Positions 1 to 7,825 of a stretch of DNA of 64,000 nucleotides are shown one piece after another; the stretch's first letter is position 1, and each line of letters opens with the position of its first letter. The position numbers and the translations under genes are program-made. Source of the stretch: UBA7683 sp964643895 (GTDB lineage: Bacteria > Patescibacteriota > Saccharimonadia > Saccharimonadales > UBA7683); the NCBI GenBank assembly GCA_964643895.1, contig CAZXUE010000001.1, forward strand, positions 1 through 64,000, written 5' to 3'. The notes beneath the pieces are model-generated. The model made no database searches, had not been told where the DNA came from, and worked only from the letters and a program-made list of their open reading frames with translations.

Positions 1-139
1 TGATATAGTGCTTGCGCATTTTACCAGCCACGTGGGCGATGATCTGATGACCGTTTTCAAGTTCAACCCGAAATTGAGCGGATGGAAGAGCTTCCACCAC
101 TTTTCCTTCAAGTTGTATTACTTCCTTGTTAACAGCCAT
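1..139 (-). CDS. infA: translation initiation factor IF-1, 3' end outside window
   Basis: IF-1 is a small OB-fold protein that binds the 30S A site during initiation. The visible 46 residues begin MAVNKEVIQLEG and include VELENGHQIIAHVAGKMRK, the typical IF-1 beta-barrel sequence. The ATG is at 137-139 and the gene runs off the left edge. It is the last gene of the minus-strand ribosomal block but has its own consensus-like promoter. secY is the previous gene; adk and map, which often lie between secY and infA, are absent. Confidence 0.93.
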   Translation of the reverse strand, partial: MAVNKEVIQLEGKVVEALPSAQFRVELENGHQIIAHVAGKMRKHYI

Positions 140-154
140 AAGTTACAAAAATCT

Positions 155-183
155 ATTATACAGATGTGCAACTGATATGTAAA
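155..183 (-). promoter_or_regulatory. sigma70-type promoter of infA
   Basis: On the minus strand TTTACA (178-183) is followed by a 17-bp spacer and TATAAT (155-160), about 16 bp before the infA start codon. The rest of the 253-bp secY-infA gap is AT-rich with only a weak hairpin near 320-336. Confidence 0.7.
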
Positions 184-392
184 GAGTTACGTTCTTTTTA
201 ACGTTTAGAGCTTACATCTTTTTTCTTAAGGCATTTACAATAAGGAAGACAGGAGCAAAATAATTATAAGTGCTGGAATAATGAATGTCGTTTAAATACA
301 ACAATATATAAGATCAGCCACGCTGTTGAAAGCGTCAGCAATATATAACATATAGTATTCTTACTAGGTTCACGGAAGTGCGCCACGTCAAC

Positions 393-1790
393 TTAATAGT
401 CTTGGTCGTAGGTGACCATGAGGGCACGTGATTCTAGCTGGCGGAGGGTTTCTAGGGCTACTGAGACGACGATGAGGAGGCCGGTGCCGCCGATGGTGAG
501 CTGGGTTGTGCCGAGAATTCGCTCCACAAAGAGCGGCAGAAGGGCTAGTAACCCGAGGCTGAGAGCGCCAAAAAAGTTGAGGCGGCTGACAATCTTCTTC
601 AAGTAAGTTTCAGTTTGTTCGCCAGGGCGAATTTTATCTATAAATCCACCTTGTTTCTGTAGGTTCTCAGCAATTTCTTTCGCATTAAAAACCACACTGG
701 TGTAGAAGTAGGTAAAAGCGAATATAAGGAAGAAATATACAGCCGGGTACACATAAGTATTAATAGGGTTACTACTTAGTTGTTGCTGCTGGCCTGGTTG
801 TGCAAACCAAATGGTAAGGTTACTTCCGAGTTCTGCAACCCATGGTTTGCTATTATTCTTGATCAGTTCTCCAACAAACTGCGGCACACTCAAAAAGGCT
901 ACCGCAAAGATAATTGGAATGACGCCCGCAGTAATAAGTTTGACTGGCAAAATAGTCCCCACGCCACCATAGGCACGATTCCCCTGCACTCGTTTGGCAT
1001 AGCTCACTTTAATAATACGCTGTGCTTCATTAAGTTTGACCACTAGGTAGGTAACGATTGCCGTGGCAAGTAAAATGGCGCTTGTAATTGCGAGGCCTTT
1101 GCCGCTAACGGGCAACGTGAACCAGTTGAATACATTCAGCTTTTCTTGTTCACCAGTTACCGTTTTCACAAGTGTCGCGCCAGTACTCGGCAGCCGCGCT
1201 ACGATACCTGCGAAGATCAGCAGGCTAATACCATTGCCAATTCCTTGCTCGGTCATCAATTCGCCAACCCACATGAGCAGCATGGAGCCGCCAGTGAGCG
1301 TGGCGACCATCAGCACCCACTGGAAGATCGAGGTATTAGCGGTGATATCAATACCCAAGGTTCCTGCGGCTTGCTGACGAATTAACAATATAAGACCAAA
1401 AGATTGCACAATGGCTAGGGGTAGCGTAATCATACGTGTCCACTGGTTTATTTTTCGCCTTCCTACTTCTCCATCTTGCTGAAGCTCTTCTAGCTTCGGG
1501 ATTGCTTTGGTAAGTAGTTGCATGATGATAGAAGCGTTAATGTAAGGCCCGAGGCCCATCAACATAATAGAGAGGCTTGAGAGCGCACCTCCAGAGAGCA
1601 GATCGAAAAATCCAAGGAGCTGCTGAGAACTGAAAAGGTTATTGATGAGCTGCTTGAGCTGTGTTGGCTCTGCAAGAGGAATTGGAATGTGCGAAAGCAT
1701 GCGATAAGCCACAACTAAAAGCACGACTATTAAAAGTCGTTTTTGCATATCTCTACTTTTCAGCGATTGTCGGATTGTCTTCCAGCTCAC
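393..1790 (-). CDS. secY: preprotein translocase subunit SecY
   Basis: SecY is the channel-forming subunit of the Sec translocon in the cytoplasmic membrane. The 465-residue product has the family length and about ten hydrophobic segments. It shows the typical N-terminal SHIPIPL plug region, the GLGPYINASIIMQLL segment and the GIGNGISLLIFAGI loop. The cytoplasmic stretch with GNRAYGG and the C-terminal helices are also present. It follows rplO by about 100 bp in the spc operon, the normal location. Nothing in the sequence suggests truncation. Confidence 0.96.
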   Translation of the reverse strand: MSWKTIRQSLKSRDMQKRLLIVVLLVVAYRMLSHIPIPLAEPTQLKQLINNLFSSQQLLGFFDLLSGGALSSLSIMLMGLGPYINASIIMQLLTKAIPKLEELQQDGEVGRRKINQWTRMITLPLAIVQSFGLILLIRQQAAGTLGIDITANTSIFQWVLMVATLTGGSMLLMWVGELMTEQGIGNGISLLIFAGIVARLPSTGATLVKTVTGEQEKLNVFNWFTLPVSGKGLAITSAILLATAIVTYLVVKLNEAQRIIKVSYAKRVQGNRAYGGVGTILPVKLITAGVIPIIFAVAFLSVPQFVGELIKNNSKPWVAELGSNLTIWFAQPGQQQQLSSNPINTYVYPAVYFFLIFAFTYFYTSVVFNAKEIAENLQKQGGFIDKIRPGEQTETYLKKIVSRLNFFGALSLGLLALLPLFVERILGTTQLTIGGTGLLIVVSVALETLRQLESRALMVTYDQDY

Positions 1791-1893
1791 GTTTGTTTCC
1801 CTCTCTTGTAATCGTATTTCAGTATAGCAGATATTTTAGGTGCTAAGCCGGAAGTTCTAAAAGGTGATTCTTCTAGAACTTCGCACTCAAAAC

Positions 1894-2364
1894 CTAAGCG
1901 GCTTCTTGCTCTGTCTTTTCACGCTTCGGAACAGCAACACTCTCAAATGTACCGCCAGCTTTTTCAATCAGCTCTAGTGCTGATTTGCTTACACTTTGAA
2001 CCTTAATGGTGAATGCCTTCTTCACTTCGCCACGGGTGATAATTTTTACGGCGTGGTAAGGGTTACCAATTAAACCAGATTCAGCTAGTGTAAAATTGTC
2101 GATAATTTTACCAGATACAAGCTGCAGGTTCTCGGTGTACACAATTTGCGCTTTGGCTCGCTTGCTTTTAAAGCCTTTGAGCTTTGGAATACGCATCATC
2201 AACGGATTCTGACCGCCTTCAAATCCGGCGCGCAATTTTTTACCTGTGCGAGCTTTCTGGCCTTTTGTACCGCGACCGGCAGTTTTACCTTGTCCAGCGC
2301 TGATGCCACGGCCAACACGAGTTTTATTGTGCTTTTTTTGCATGTCGAGTTCGTGAAACTTCAT
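1894..2364 (-). CDS. rplO: 50S ribosomal protein L15 (uL15)
   Basis: L15 is an assembly protein of the large subunit. The 156-residue product starts MKFHELDMQKKHNKTRVGRG and has the Gly/Lys-rich extended N-terminus (GRGTKGQKARTGKK) typical of the family, followed by the globular C-terminal domain. Its ATG overlaps the TAA of a 46-codon frame (2364-2504) as TAATG, so translation is probably coupled to that frame. In most bacteria rpmD lies just upstream; here there is none. Confidence 0.96.
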   Translation of the reverse strand: MKFHELDMQKKHNKTRVGRGISAGQGKTAGRGTKGQKARTGKKLRAGFEGGQNPLMMRIPKLKGFKSKRAKAQIVYTENLQLVSGKIIDNFTLAESGLIGNPYHAVKIITRGEVKKAFTIKVQSVSKSALELIEKAGGTFESVAVPKREKTEQEAA

Positions 2365-2504
2365 TACTTGGTCTCCTCATCAACCTTAGTAGCAGCTTTT
2401 TCGGTTTTAGCCTTGCTACTTGTCGCTTGCTTCTTGCTGCTCTTGTCTCCCTCTGTAGTGGTCACCCATTCGCTCTTTGGTTTAAGCTGTGTGAGTGCCT
2501 GCAT
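2364..2504 (-). other. displaced reading frame that carries the S5 C-terminus
   Basis: This 46-codon frame starts ATG at 2504, inside the last codons of rpsE, and stops in TAATG overlap with rplO. Its first residues, MQALTQLKPKSEW, match the C-terminal helix that normally follows GSSNPxNVVxAT in S5 proteins. The remainder is Lys/Ala/Thr/Glu-rich. I read it as the tail of S5 put out of frame by a deletion of about 17 nt. An independently translated peptide in the rpmD position cannot be excluded. Confidence 0.6.
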
Positions 2505-2925
2505 TCACCTTATTAGAGCTTCCGAGTGACTTTGAAAGCACGTTGTGTATGCCAGTAACGTTTAGGATTGCTCGCACGGTTCCGCCTGCAATAATACCCG
2601 TACCAGGAGCGGCAGGTTTCAGAAGCACCTTTGCACCACCAACTTTTGCGTAAACATCGTGCGGGATGGTGGCATTAAAGATAGAGAGCTCTATGAGGTT
2701 CTTTTTAGCGACAGCAGTTGCTTTAGTTACCGCAGCTTGTACGTCTGCACCTTTACTTACACCAACACCGACACGTTTTTTGCCATCACCAACAACAACC
2801 TTTTTTTTTTTTATTATACGGCGTCCACCTTTTACTACACGAGCCACGCGATCGATATTGATGACTACTTCTTCAAACTCTTTTACCTCTTCAACCTGGG
2901 GCTGACGGGAACGATTATCTGCCAT
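2482..2925 (-). CDS. rpsE: 30S ribosomal protein S5 (uS5), altered
   Basis: S5 helps decoding fidelity and mRNA unwinding at the 30S entry site. I place the start at MADNRSRQPQ (2925), one base after the rplR stop, rather than at the longer upstream ATG that lies inside rplR. The product is 147 aa. The S5 double-stranded-RNA-binding domain (VVKGGRR, VVVGDG, RVGVGVSKG) and the core (IPHDVYAKVGGAKVLLKPAAPGTG written in pieces: IPHDVYAKVGGAKV, LLKPAAPGTG) are recognisable. Two oddities stand out. Four Lys from an A12 tract (2801-2812) replace the usual FSAL-type residues. The protein also stops at GTHTA where the conserved C-terminal helix should begin; that helix is found in another frame. Confidence 0.88.
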   Translation of the reverse strand: MADNRSRQPQVEEVKEFEEVVINIDRVARVVKGGRRIIKKKKVVVGDGKKRVGVGVSKGADVQAAVTKATAVAKKNLIELSIFNATIPHDVYAKVGGAKVLLKPAAPGTGIIAGGTVRAILNVTGIHNVLSKSLGSSNKVNAGTHTA

Positions 2926-2926
2926 G

Positions 2927-3283
2927 TTAGAACTCCAATCCATTCTCTCTTGCAGCGGTAGCAAGTGCGTTAAGACGTGCTTGGTAGGCACGGCCGTTTC
3001 TGTCCAGTACAACTTTTGTAACTTTAGCCTTCGCTGCCTTTTTTGCAATCTCCGTACCTACAAAAGTACATTGTTCGGTCAGAGAGCTTTCGGCTACTTT
3101 GTTCTGCACGGTTGTTGCCGACACCAATGTTTTACCAGTGGTATCATCAATAATTTGTGCGCTCACATGACGATTGCTAATGTGTACGCTCAATCGAGGG
3201 CGTTCAGTTGTTCCGGTAATGGTGCTGCGTACGCGGTTTTTGCGGATAACTTTGTTTGCTCGTTTATGATCAAGACGGTTCAT
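2927..3283 (-). CDS. rplR: 50S ribosomal protein L18 (uL18)
   Basis: L18 binds 5S rRNA in the central protuberance. The 118-residue product has the basic N-terminus (MNRLDHKRANKVIRKNRVR) followed by RPRLSVHISNRHVSAQIIDD and ends with the family signature AARENGLEF-like tail. Length and position between rplF and rpsE are standard. Its stop is one base from the rpsE start, and its own start overlaps the rplF stop, so the three genes are translationally coupled. Confidence 0.96.
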   Translation of the reverse strand: MNRLDHKRANKVIRKNRVRSTITGTTERPRLSVHISNRHVSAQIIDDTTGKTLVSATTVQNKVAESSLTEQCTFVGTEIAKKAAKAKVTKVVLDRNGRAYQARLNALATAARENGLEF

Positions 3284-3819
3284 TATTTTGCTCCTGTCTT
3301 TCCGGCCTTGCGGATAATGTATTCACCTTCGTACTTAATTCCCTTGCCCTTGTAAGGCTCTGGTTTTTTAAGTTTGCGAATGTCTGCAGCAACTTGGCCA
3401 ACTTGCTGCTTATTGATACCACTCACCGAGATATTCATTTTATCAACGGCCAGGGTGATGCCTTCTGGCGCAATGAAATCAATTGGGTGCGAAAAACCGA
3501 GGTTCAGCACCAGTTTATTGCCTTGCAACGCTACTTTAAAACCGACGCCGTTAACCTCAAGCTTTTTTTCAAATCCTTTTGTAACACCTTCAACCATGTT
3601 GTTGATAAGAGCGCGCATTAAGCCGTGTTGGGCTTTGGCTGGTTTGTCATCACCTTTTCTGGTAACTGTTAATATGCCTTCGTTGATCGTAACATCCACG
3701 CGCGGTAGCTGGGCAGCCTCAAGGTTACCTTTAGGGCCGGTAACTTTGATTACGCCGCTATCGACCGTGATTGTCACGCCAGCAGGAATTTCTACTGGTA
3801 GTTTTCCGATTCGACTCAT
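3283..3819 (-). CDS. rplF: 50S ribosomal protein L6 (uL6)
   Basis: L6 binds 23S rRNA near the sarcin-ricin loop and the factor-binding site. The 178-residue product has the two repeated L6 folds and the conserved C-terminal KKPEPYKGKGIKYEGEYI segment. It starts MSRIGKLPVEIPAGV, a normal L6 start, 22 bp after rpsH. The length equals the family norm and no key residue appears missing. Confidence 0.97.
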   Translation of the reverse strand: MSRIGKLPVEIPAGVTITVDSGVIKVTGPKGNLEAAQLPRVDVTINEGILTVTRKGDDKPAKAQHGLMRALINNMVEGVTKGFEKKLEVNGVGFKVALQGNKLVLNLGFSHPIDFIAPEGITLAVDKMNISVSGINKQQVGQVAADIRKLKKPEPYKGKGIKYEGEYIIRKAGKTGAK

Positions 3820-3841
3820 AGTTTATACCTTATGACTTTCT

Positions 3842-4237
3842 TTAATACACTTTACAAATTACTTCACCACCAAGGCGTTGTTTGCTGGCTTCAAAGCCGT
3901 TCATAACACCTTTACTGGTAGAGATTAGAACTAAACCGCGACCACTTTTAACTCGAGGGATGTCTTTTACACTCGTATAGAATCTTCGTCCTGGCGTGCT
4001 TACACGTACGATTTCGGTAAACCGTGGATTCTGACCCTCTTCGTTAATAGCGATTACAATTTCACCCCGAGGAGTGCCTGCTTCAACGGTTACGTTTTTC
4101 AAGAAGCCGTTTTTAGCAAGTTCTTTTGCGATAGTTTCTTTAATTTTTGAATGCGGCACATGCACCTCGTGCTTGTTGACGCTAGCGGCGTTACGAATAC
4201 GAGTGAGCATATCTGCAATTGGGTCTGTTGATACCAT
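3842..4237 (-). CDS. rpsH: 30S ribosomal protein S8 (uS8)
   Basis: S8 binds the central domain of 16S rRNA and is the usual translational regulator of spc operons. I chose MVSTDPIADMLTRIRNA at 4237 because AAGGAG lies 7 nt before it; upstream ATGs at 4243 and 4255 are in frame but too close to that site. The C-terminal signature (GLVLISTSKGVMN, LGGEVICKVY) is intact. The product is 131 aa. Confidence 0.95.
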   Translation of the reverse strand: MVSTDPIADMLTRIRNAASVNKHEVHVPHSKIKETIAKELAKNGFLKNVTVEAGTPRGEIVIAINEEGQNPRFTEIVRVSTPGRRFYTSVKDIPRVKSGRGLVLISTSKGVMNGFEASKQRLGGEVICKVY

Positions 4238-4248
4238 ACTCATACTCC

Positions 4249-4518
4249 TTACCAACTTGCCTTTGTTACGCCAGGGATCTCACCCTTGCTGGCATGATTT
4301 CTAAATGCAACACGGCTCAAGCCAAACGTGCGCATAAATCCACGTGGTCGGCCGGTTTCACTACAACGGTTTTTAAGCCTTGTTGGCGAGGAATTGCGCG
4401 GAAGTTTGGCTAATCCTTCAAGATCACCGATCTTTTTGAGCTCGGCTCGCTTTGCAGCAAATTTTTCGTTCATCTTGTGACGCTTTAAGTCGCGTGCGAT
4501 AGCAGATTTCTTAGCCAT
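4249..4518 (-). CDS. rpsN: 30S ribosomal protein S14, zinc-independent type (uS14)
   Basis: S14 lies in the 30S head. The 89-residue product (MAKKSAIARDLKRH...) contains NRCSETGRPRGFMRTFGLSR. It lacks the two CxxC pairs of the zinc type, so it is the C-minus paralogue form. It starts directly at the rplE stop (shared base) and is followed by rpsH. A zinc-free S14 agrees with the loss of zinc sites seen in RpoC and PilB of this window. Confidence 0.96.
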   Translation of the reverse strand: MAKKSAIARDLKRHKMNEKFAAKRAELKKIGDLEGLAKLPRNSSPTRLKNRCSETGRPRGFMRTFGLSRVAFRNHASKGEIPGVTKASW

Positions 4519-5108
4519 TACTTGCTCTCCTTTTGGGTTGTCTTCTCGAAAGGTATACCAAAGCCTTCTAGCAATGCGCGAGACTTCTCGGGAGTACTTC
4601 CATTGATGACGAAATTGATCTGTAGGCCGTGTAGTTGAGAAATATCCTCAAAAGTAAGTTCCGGAAAAACCGACTGTTCTGTGAGACCGAGGCTATAGTT
4701 TCCTTTTGGATCAAAAGCTTTGGCGCTTACGCCATGAAAGTCACGAACTCGAGGAAGTACAATGTTTGTTAACCGATCAAGGAATTCGTACATCTTATCG
4801 CCGCGAAGCGTTACCTTCATGCCGATGGTATTCATACCAGCGCGAATTTTAAAGCTTGCAATAGACTTTTTGGCTATTACCTCTACCGGTTGCTGGCCAG
4901 TAATTTTACGAAGCGTGTTTCGAACAATCTCGAACATGCGTTTGTCATCTTTACTGCGACCAAGTCCAACGTTAATCACGATTTTCTCTAAGCTGGGAAC
5001 TTCGTGAATATTATTTAGGCTTAGGCTTTCTTTCAGCTGTGCGGCTAAGCTTTGCTGAAATTGTAGCTTCAGACGTGGTGTGGTGACCACACTCGTATCC
5101 TTGCTCAT
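4518..5108 (-). CDS. rplE: 50S ribosomal protein L5 (uL5)
   Basis: L5 binds 5S rRNA and contacts the P-site tRNA elbow. The 196-residue product has a 15-20 residue N-terminal extension before the L5 core. The core shows VPSLEKIVINVGLG, KKSIASFKIRAGM, DFHGVSAKAFDPKGNYSLGL and EQSVFPEL. Its start overlaps the rplX stop by 4 bases (ATGA), typical of translational coupling. Confidence 0.96.
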   Translation of the reverse strand: MSKDTSVVTTPRLKLQFQQSLAAQLKESLSLNNIHEVPSLEKIVINVGLGRSKDDKRMFEIVRNTLRKITGQQPVEVIAKKSIASFKIRAGMNTIGMKVTLRGDKMYEFLDRLTNIVLPRVRDFHGVSAKAFDPKGNYSLGLTEQSVFPELTFEDISQLHGLQINFVINGSTPEKSRALLEGFGIPFEKTTQKESK

Positions 5109-5422
5109 ACATCGATCTCCTTATTGGTCTTTTTGAATACGCGGACTTTGCTGCCATCTTTTTTGGTGGTGTAGCCAACTCGGCTCGTCGCATCCTTCTT
5201 GCCAGTTTGCAGCAGCGCTACTTTACTAGCATCGATGGCAATATGCTTGTCAACAATACCCCCTTGAGGCTGCAGCATATTCGGCTTCACATGTCGTTTT
5301 ACAACATTCAGTCCTTCAATTTTAACGCCGTTCGTTTGTGGCAAGACGGCAACTACTTTACCAGTTTGGCCCTTTAGACTGCCGGTAATAACTTTAACTT
5401 GATCACCTTTTTTCAGTTTCAT
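5105..5422 (-). CDS. rplX: 50S ribosomal protein L24 (uL24)
   Basis: L24 nucleates large-subunit assembly near the exit tunnel. The 105-residue product begins MKLKKGDQVKVITGSLKGQTG, the KOW motif, and contains NVVKRHVKPN. It ends with TGA overlapping the rplE start, which shows that TGA is a real stop codon in this genome. Confidence 0.96.
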   Translation of the reverse strand: MKLKKGDQVKVITGSLKGQTGKVVAVLPQTNGVKIEGLNVVKRHVKPNMLQPQGGIVDKHIAIDASKVALLQTGKKDATSRVGYTTKKDGSKVRVFKKTNKEIDV

Positions 5423-5790
5423 TACAGAACCTCCGGTGCTAAGCTAATAATTTTTGCATACCCCATGTCGCGAAGTTCTCTTGGAACTGGACCAAATATA
5501 CGAGTAGCCTTTGGCAGCTTTTCGTCGCCTAAAATTACCGCAGCGTTTTCATCAAATTTAATGGTTGAGCCGTCTTTTCTGCGAATAGTGTTGGTAGTGC
5601 GCACTACAACTGCCTTCACAACTGATTTCTTCTTAACGTTGCCGGTTGGATTAGCATCTTTAACCGTGGCAACAATAACATCGCCAACTCCTGCGTAGCG
5701 TTTTCGGCTACCGCCGAGTACGCGTATGCAAAGAATTTCTTTGGCACCGCTATTGTCAGCCACTTTTAATCGGGATTCTTGCTGGATCAT
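5422..5790 (-). CDS. rplN: 50S ribosomal protein L14 (uL14)
   Basis: L14 forms part of the subunit interface and bridges to 16S rRNA. The 122-residue product starts MIQQESRLKVADNSGAKEIL and contains the family signature around FDENAAVILGDEKLPKATRI, then FGPVPRELR. Length and order (rpsQ-rplN-rplX) are canonical. Start and stop codons overlap its neighbours. Confidence 0.97.
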   Translation of the reverse strand: MIQQESRLKVADNSGAKEILCIRVLGGSRKRYAGVGDVIVATVKDANPTGNVKKKSVVKAVVVRTTNTIRRKDGSTIKFDENAAVILGDEKLPKATRIFGPVPRELRDMGYAKIISLAPEVL

Positions 5791-6053
5791 GCGACTACCT
5801 CTTCGGCTGCGCCTTCCTTACGCTCAATAACTGCTTCAAGCTTGAAGGTCTTGTTTTTGCTTACCGGGCGAGTTTCAATGATTGATACTTTATCGCCAAG
5901 CTGCGCCTCGTTCTTTTCATCATGAGCTTGATATTTTTTGCTCACCGTATACTGTTTGCGGTAAATAGGGTGCGTAACACGTCGTTCAGTTTTGACGACG
6001 ATAGTTTTGTCTTGCACGTCTGATACCACTGTACCAATTAACTTTCTCGACAT
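5787..6053 (-). CDS. rpsQ: 30S ribosomal protein S17 (uS17)
   Basis: S17 is a primary 16S rRNA binder with an OB fold. The 88-residue product has the S17 motifs GTVVSDVQDKTIVV, RRVTHPIYRKQY and ETRPVSKNKTFKL. It has a short acidic tail (KEGAAEEVVA). It sits between rpmC and rplN with 4-base and 1-base junctions. Confidence 0.96.
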   Translation of the reverse strand: MSRKLIGTVVSDVQDKTIVVKTERRVTHPIYRKQYTVSKKYQAHDEKNEAQLGDKVSIIETRPVSKNKTFKLEAVIERKEGAAEEVVA

Positions 6054-6054
6054 A

Positions 6055-6267
6055 TTACTTTTCCTCTCCGCTCAGTGCTGTTTGAATTGTTTTAGCACGA
6101 GCAATACTCTTCTTGATAGCACCTAAGTGATGGGTCTTGGTTTCTTTGTTGGTGTTGAGCGCATGAATAAGCTCTTGGTAAGAAGTCTGGAGCTCTGCTA
6201 TGTAAGCAGCAAGTTCCGCATCTTTTTTAGTACGCAGATCTTTTATGCTCAGGAGTTTGACCTTCAT
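6055..6267 (-). CDS. rpmC: 50S ribosomal protein L29 (uL29)
   Basis: L29 lies near the polypeptide exit and helps SRP and trigger factor docking. The 70-residue, mostly helical product reads MKVKLLSIKDLRTKKDAELA and ends with the L29-type LGAIKKSIARAKTIQT helix. It is located in its standard place between rplP and rpsQ. Confidence 0.94.
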   Translation of the reverse strand: MKVKLLSIKDLRTKKDAELAAYIAELQTSYQELIHALNTNKETKTHHLGAIKKSIARAKTIQTALSGEEK

Positions 6268-6683
6268 TATGCCTGCTCCTTTATGACAAACTTGGTTTTT
6301 ACCGGTAGTTTATGAGCGGCAAGTCGCATTGCTTCGCGAGCCCGCTCCTCAGTAACTCCACGGCCCATTTCAAACAAAACAGTACCTGGTTTCACTTTTG
6401 CTACAAAAAACTCAGGGTTACCTTTACCGCTACCCATTTTTACATCCTGGGGCTTGCGAGTTACTGGTGTATGTGGGAAAATTCTGATCCATACCTTACC
6501 ACCACGTTTGATGTAGCGGGTCATTGCCTGGCGTGCGGATTCAATCTGGCGGGAGGTAATGCGTTCGGCGTCTTGACTTACTAGGCCGTAATCACCAAAA
6601 GCAACGTAGTGGCCACTCGTAGCAACGCCGTTGATTTTACCTTTACGAACTTTTCTAAACTTGGTCTTCTTAGGTAGTAGCAT
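6267..6683 (-). CDS. rplP: 50S ribosomal protein L16 (uL16)
   Basis: L16 contacts A-site tRNA and organises the peptidyl transferase surroundings. The start MLLPKKTKFRKVRKG at 6683 overlaps the rpsC stop as TAATG; a longer ORF start lies inside rpsC. The 138-residue product has RIFPHTPVTRKPQDVKMG, GKGNPEFFVAKVKPG and the C-terminal AHKLPVKTKFV. All are standard for L16. Confidence 0.96.
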   Translation of the reverse strand: MLLPKKTKFRKVRKGKINGVATSGHYVAFGDYGLVSQDAERITSRQIESARQAMTRYIKRGGKVWIRIFPHTPVTRKPQDVKMGSGKGNPEFFVAKVKPGTVLFEMGRGVTEERAREAMRLAAHKLPVKTKFVIKEQA

Positions 6684-7315
6684 TACTGTGCCTCCCCTTT
6701 GTAGATCCAAACCTTTACCCCAATGATACCAGCGCCAGGGTATTTTGCTCGTGCTGCATGGTAGTCAATATCGGCGCGAAGTGTGTGAAGTGGTACGCTA
6801 CCTTCAATATGCTTTTCTCGGCGGCTCATTTCGGCACCTTGTAAACGGCCAGCCACCTCTATACGGATGCCTTTTGCTCCGGCTCGCATTGTAGCTGCAG
6901 CAGTAGATTTAACTGCTCGGCGGAATGCAATACGACGCTCGAGTTGTCGTGCAATGTTTTCGGCAACTAGCTTTGCAGCGAGTTCCGGTCGTTTAACTTC
7001 CTCGATATTCACACGAACAGTAGTGGCAAAGATCTTCTCGCAAAGTGCTTTAATTTCCTGCGCGCCAGTACCACCACGGCCAATCACGACACCTGCTTTG
7101 CTGGTATGAATGGTTACTGTAACGAGGTTTGGCGAACGTTCGATATCGATGCGGTCAATAACTGCACGAGTTTCAAACTTCTTTTCAATTTCCCTTCGTA
7201 CACGGATGTCCTGACTGAGGAAACTAGCGTATTCCTTCTTGCCAGCAAACCATTTACTGCGCCACTGCTTATTAACCTGAAGGCGCATGCTGATAGGATT
7301 AACTTTTTGACCCAT
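6683..7315 (-). CDS. rpsC: 30S ribosomal protein S3 (uS3)
   Basis: S3 lines the mRNA entry pore. The 210-residue product begins MGQKVNPISMRLQVNKQWRS. It has the KH domain with VVIGRGG (residues about 75-81) and the C-terminal S3 domain (GRLQGAEMSRREKHIEGSVPL in pieces: GRLQGAEMSRREKH). Both the start and stop overlap neighbours by one base (TAATG). Confidence 0.97.
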   Translation of the reverse strand: MGQKVNPISMRLQVNKQWRSKWFAGKKEYASFLSQDIRVRREIEKKFETRAVIDRIDIERSPNLVTVTIHTSKAGVVIGRGGTGAQEIKALCEKIFATTVRVNIEEVKRPELAAKLVAENIARQLERRIAFRRAVKSTAAATMRAGAKGIRIEVAGRLQGAEMSRREKHIEGSVPLHTLRADIDYHAARAKYPGAGIIGVKVWIYKGEAQ

Positions 7316-7716
7316 TACTTGCTCTCCTTCCCAGCTGTTTTAGTAGTAGACTTGGTTGCAGCTGGCTTTTTAACTTTCTCTTCACCAGCAACGATTACAG
7401 TTACGTGCGTTGTTCGTTTTTGGTACGGATGTGCCGAACCACGCGCAACAGGGCGGAAGCGCTTCATGCGTGGGCCTGGGCTGACGTTCAGCGTATCTAT
7501 AACCAAATCATCACCTTTGGCATTATGATTGTGAGTAGCGTTTGCTTGAGCACTCTTGATTACCTTGATAATAGGTAGTGCGGCGCGGCGCGGTGTGTGT
7601 TCTAGAATAACTAGTGCGTTTGCAACGCTACGGCCACGAACAAGGTTAGCTACTTCGCCAACTTTGCGCGGTGTCATCGCGAGTCCTTTAATTTGTGCTT
7701 TTACGTATACAGCCAT
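7315..7716 (-). CDS. rplV: 50S ribosomal protein L22 (uL22) with basic tail
   Basis: L22 extends a beta hairpin into the exit tunnel. The 133-residue product has the L22 core (MTPRKVGEVANLVRGRSV, ANATHNHNAKGDD, RGSAHPYQKRTTHVTVIV). It then has a Lys/Thr/Ala-rich C-terminal tail of about 25 residues that is longer than in E. coli. The tail is probably disordered. The gene is separated from rpsS by about 110 bp that hold an inverted repeat. Confidence 0.95.
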   Translation of the reverse strand: MAVYVKAQIKGLAMTPRKVGEVANLVRGRSVANALVILEHTPRRAALPIIKVIKSAQANATHNHNAKGDDLVIDTLNVSPGPRMKRFRPVARGSAHPYQKRTTHVTVIVAGEEKVKKPAATKSTTKTAGKESK

Positions 7717-7737
7717 TGCAAGCTCCCTTCGGTCTCA

Positions 7738-7805
7738 GAAGTATGGAATACGGAATAAGCAATAGGGGATTTGGCTGCAGCGAACCCATATTCCATATTT
7801 CTTAT
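7738..7805. repeat. imperfect inverted repeat between rpsS and rplV
   Basis: Arms of the form TATGGAATACGG and CATATTCCATA lie about 35 bp apart inside the ribosomal operon and would form a long, imperfect hairpin in the mRNA. There is no U-run directly after it, so it is not an obvious terminator. It resembles the filler repeats seen in other intergenic gaps of this window. Confidence 0.5.
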
Positions 7806-7825
7806 TTCATTTTTCATTTGTCTGC

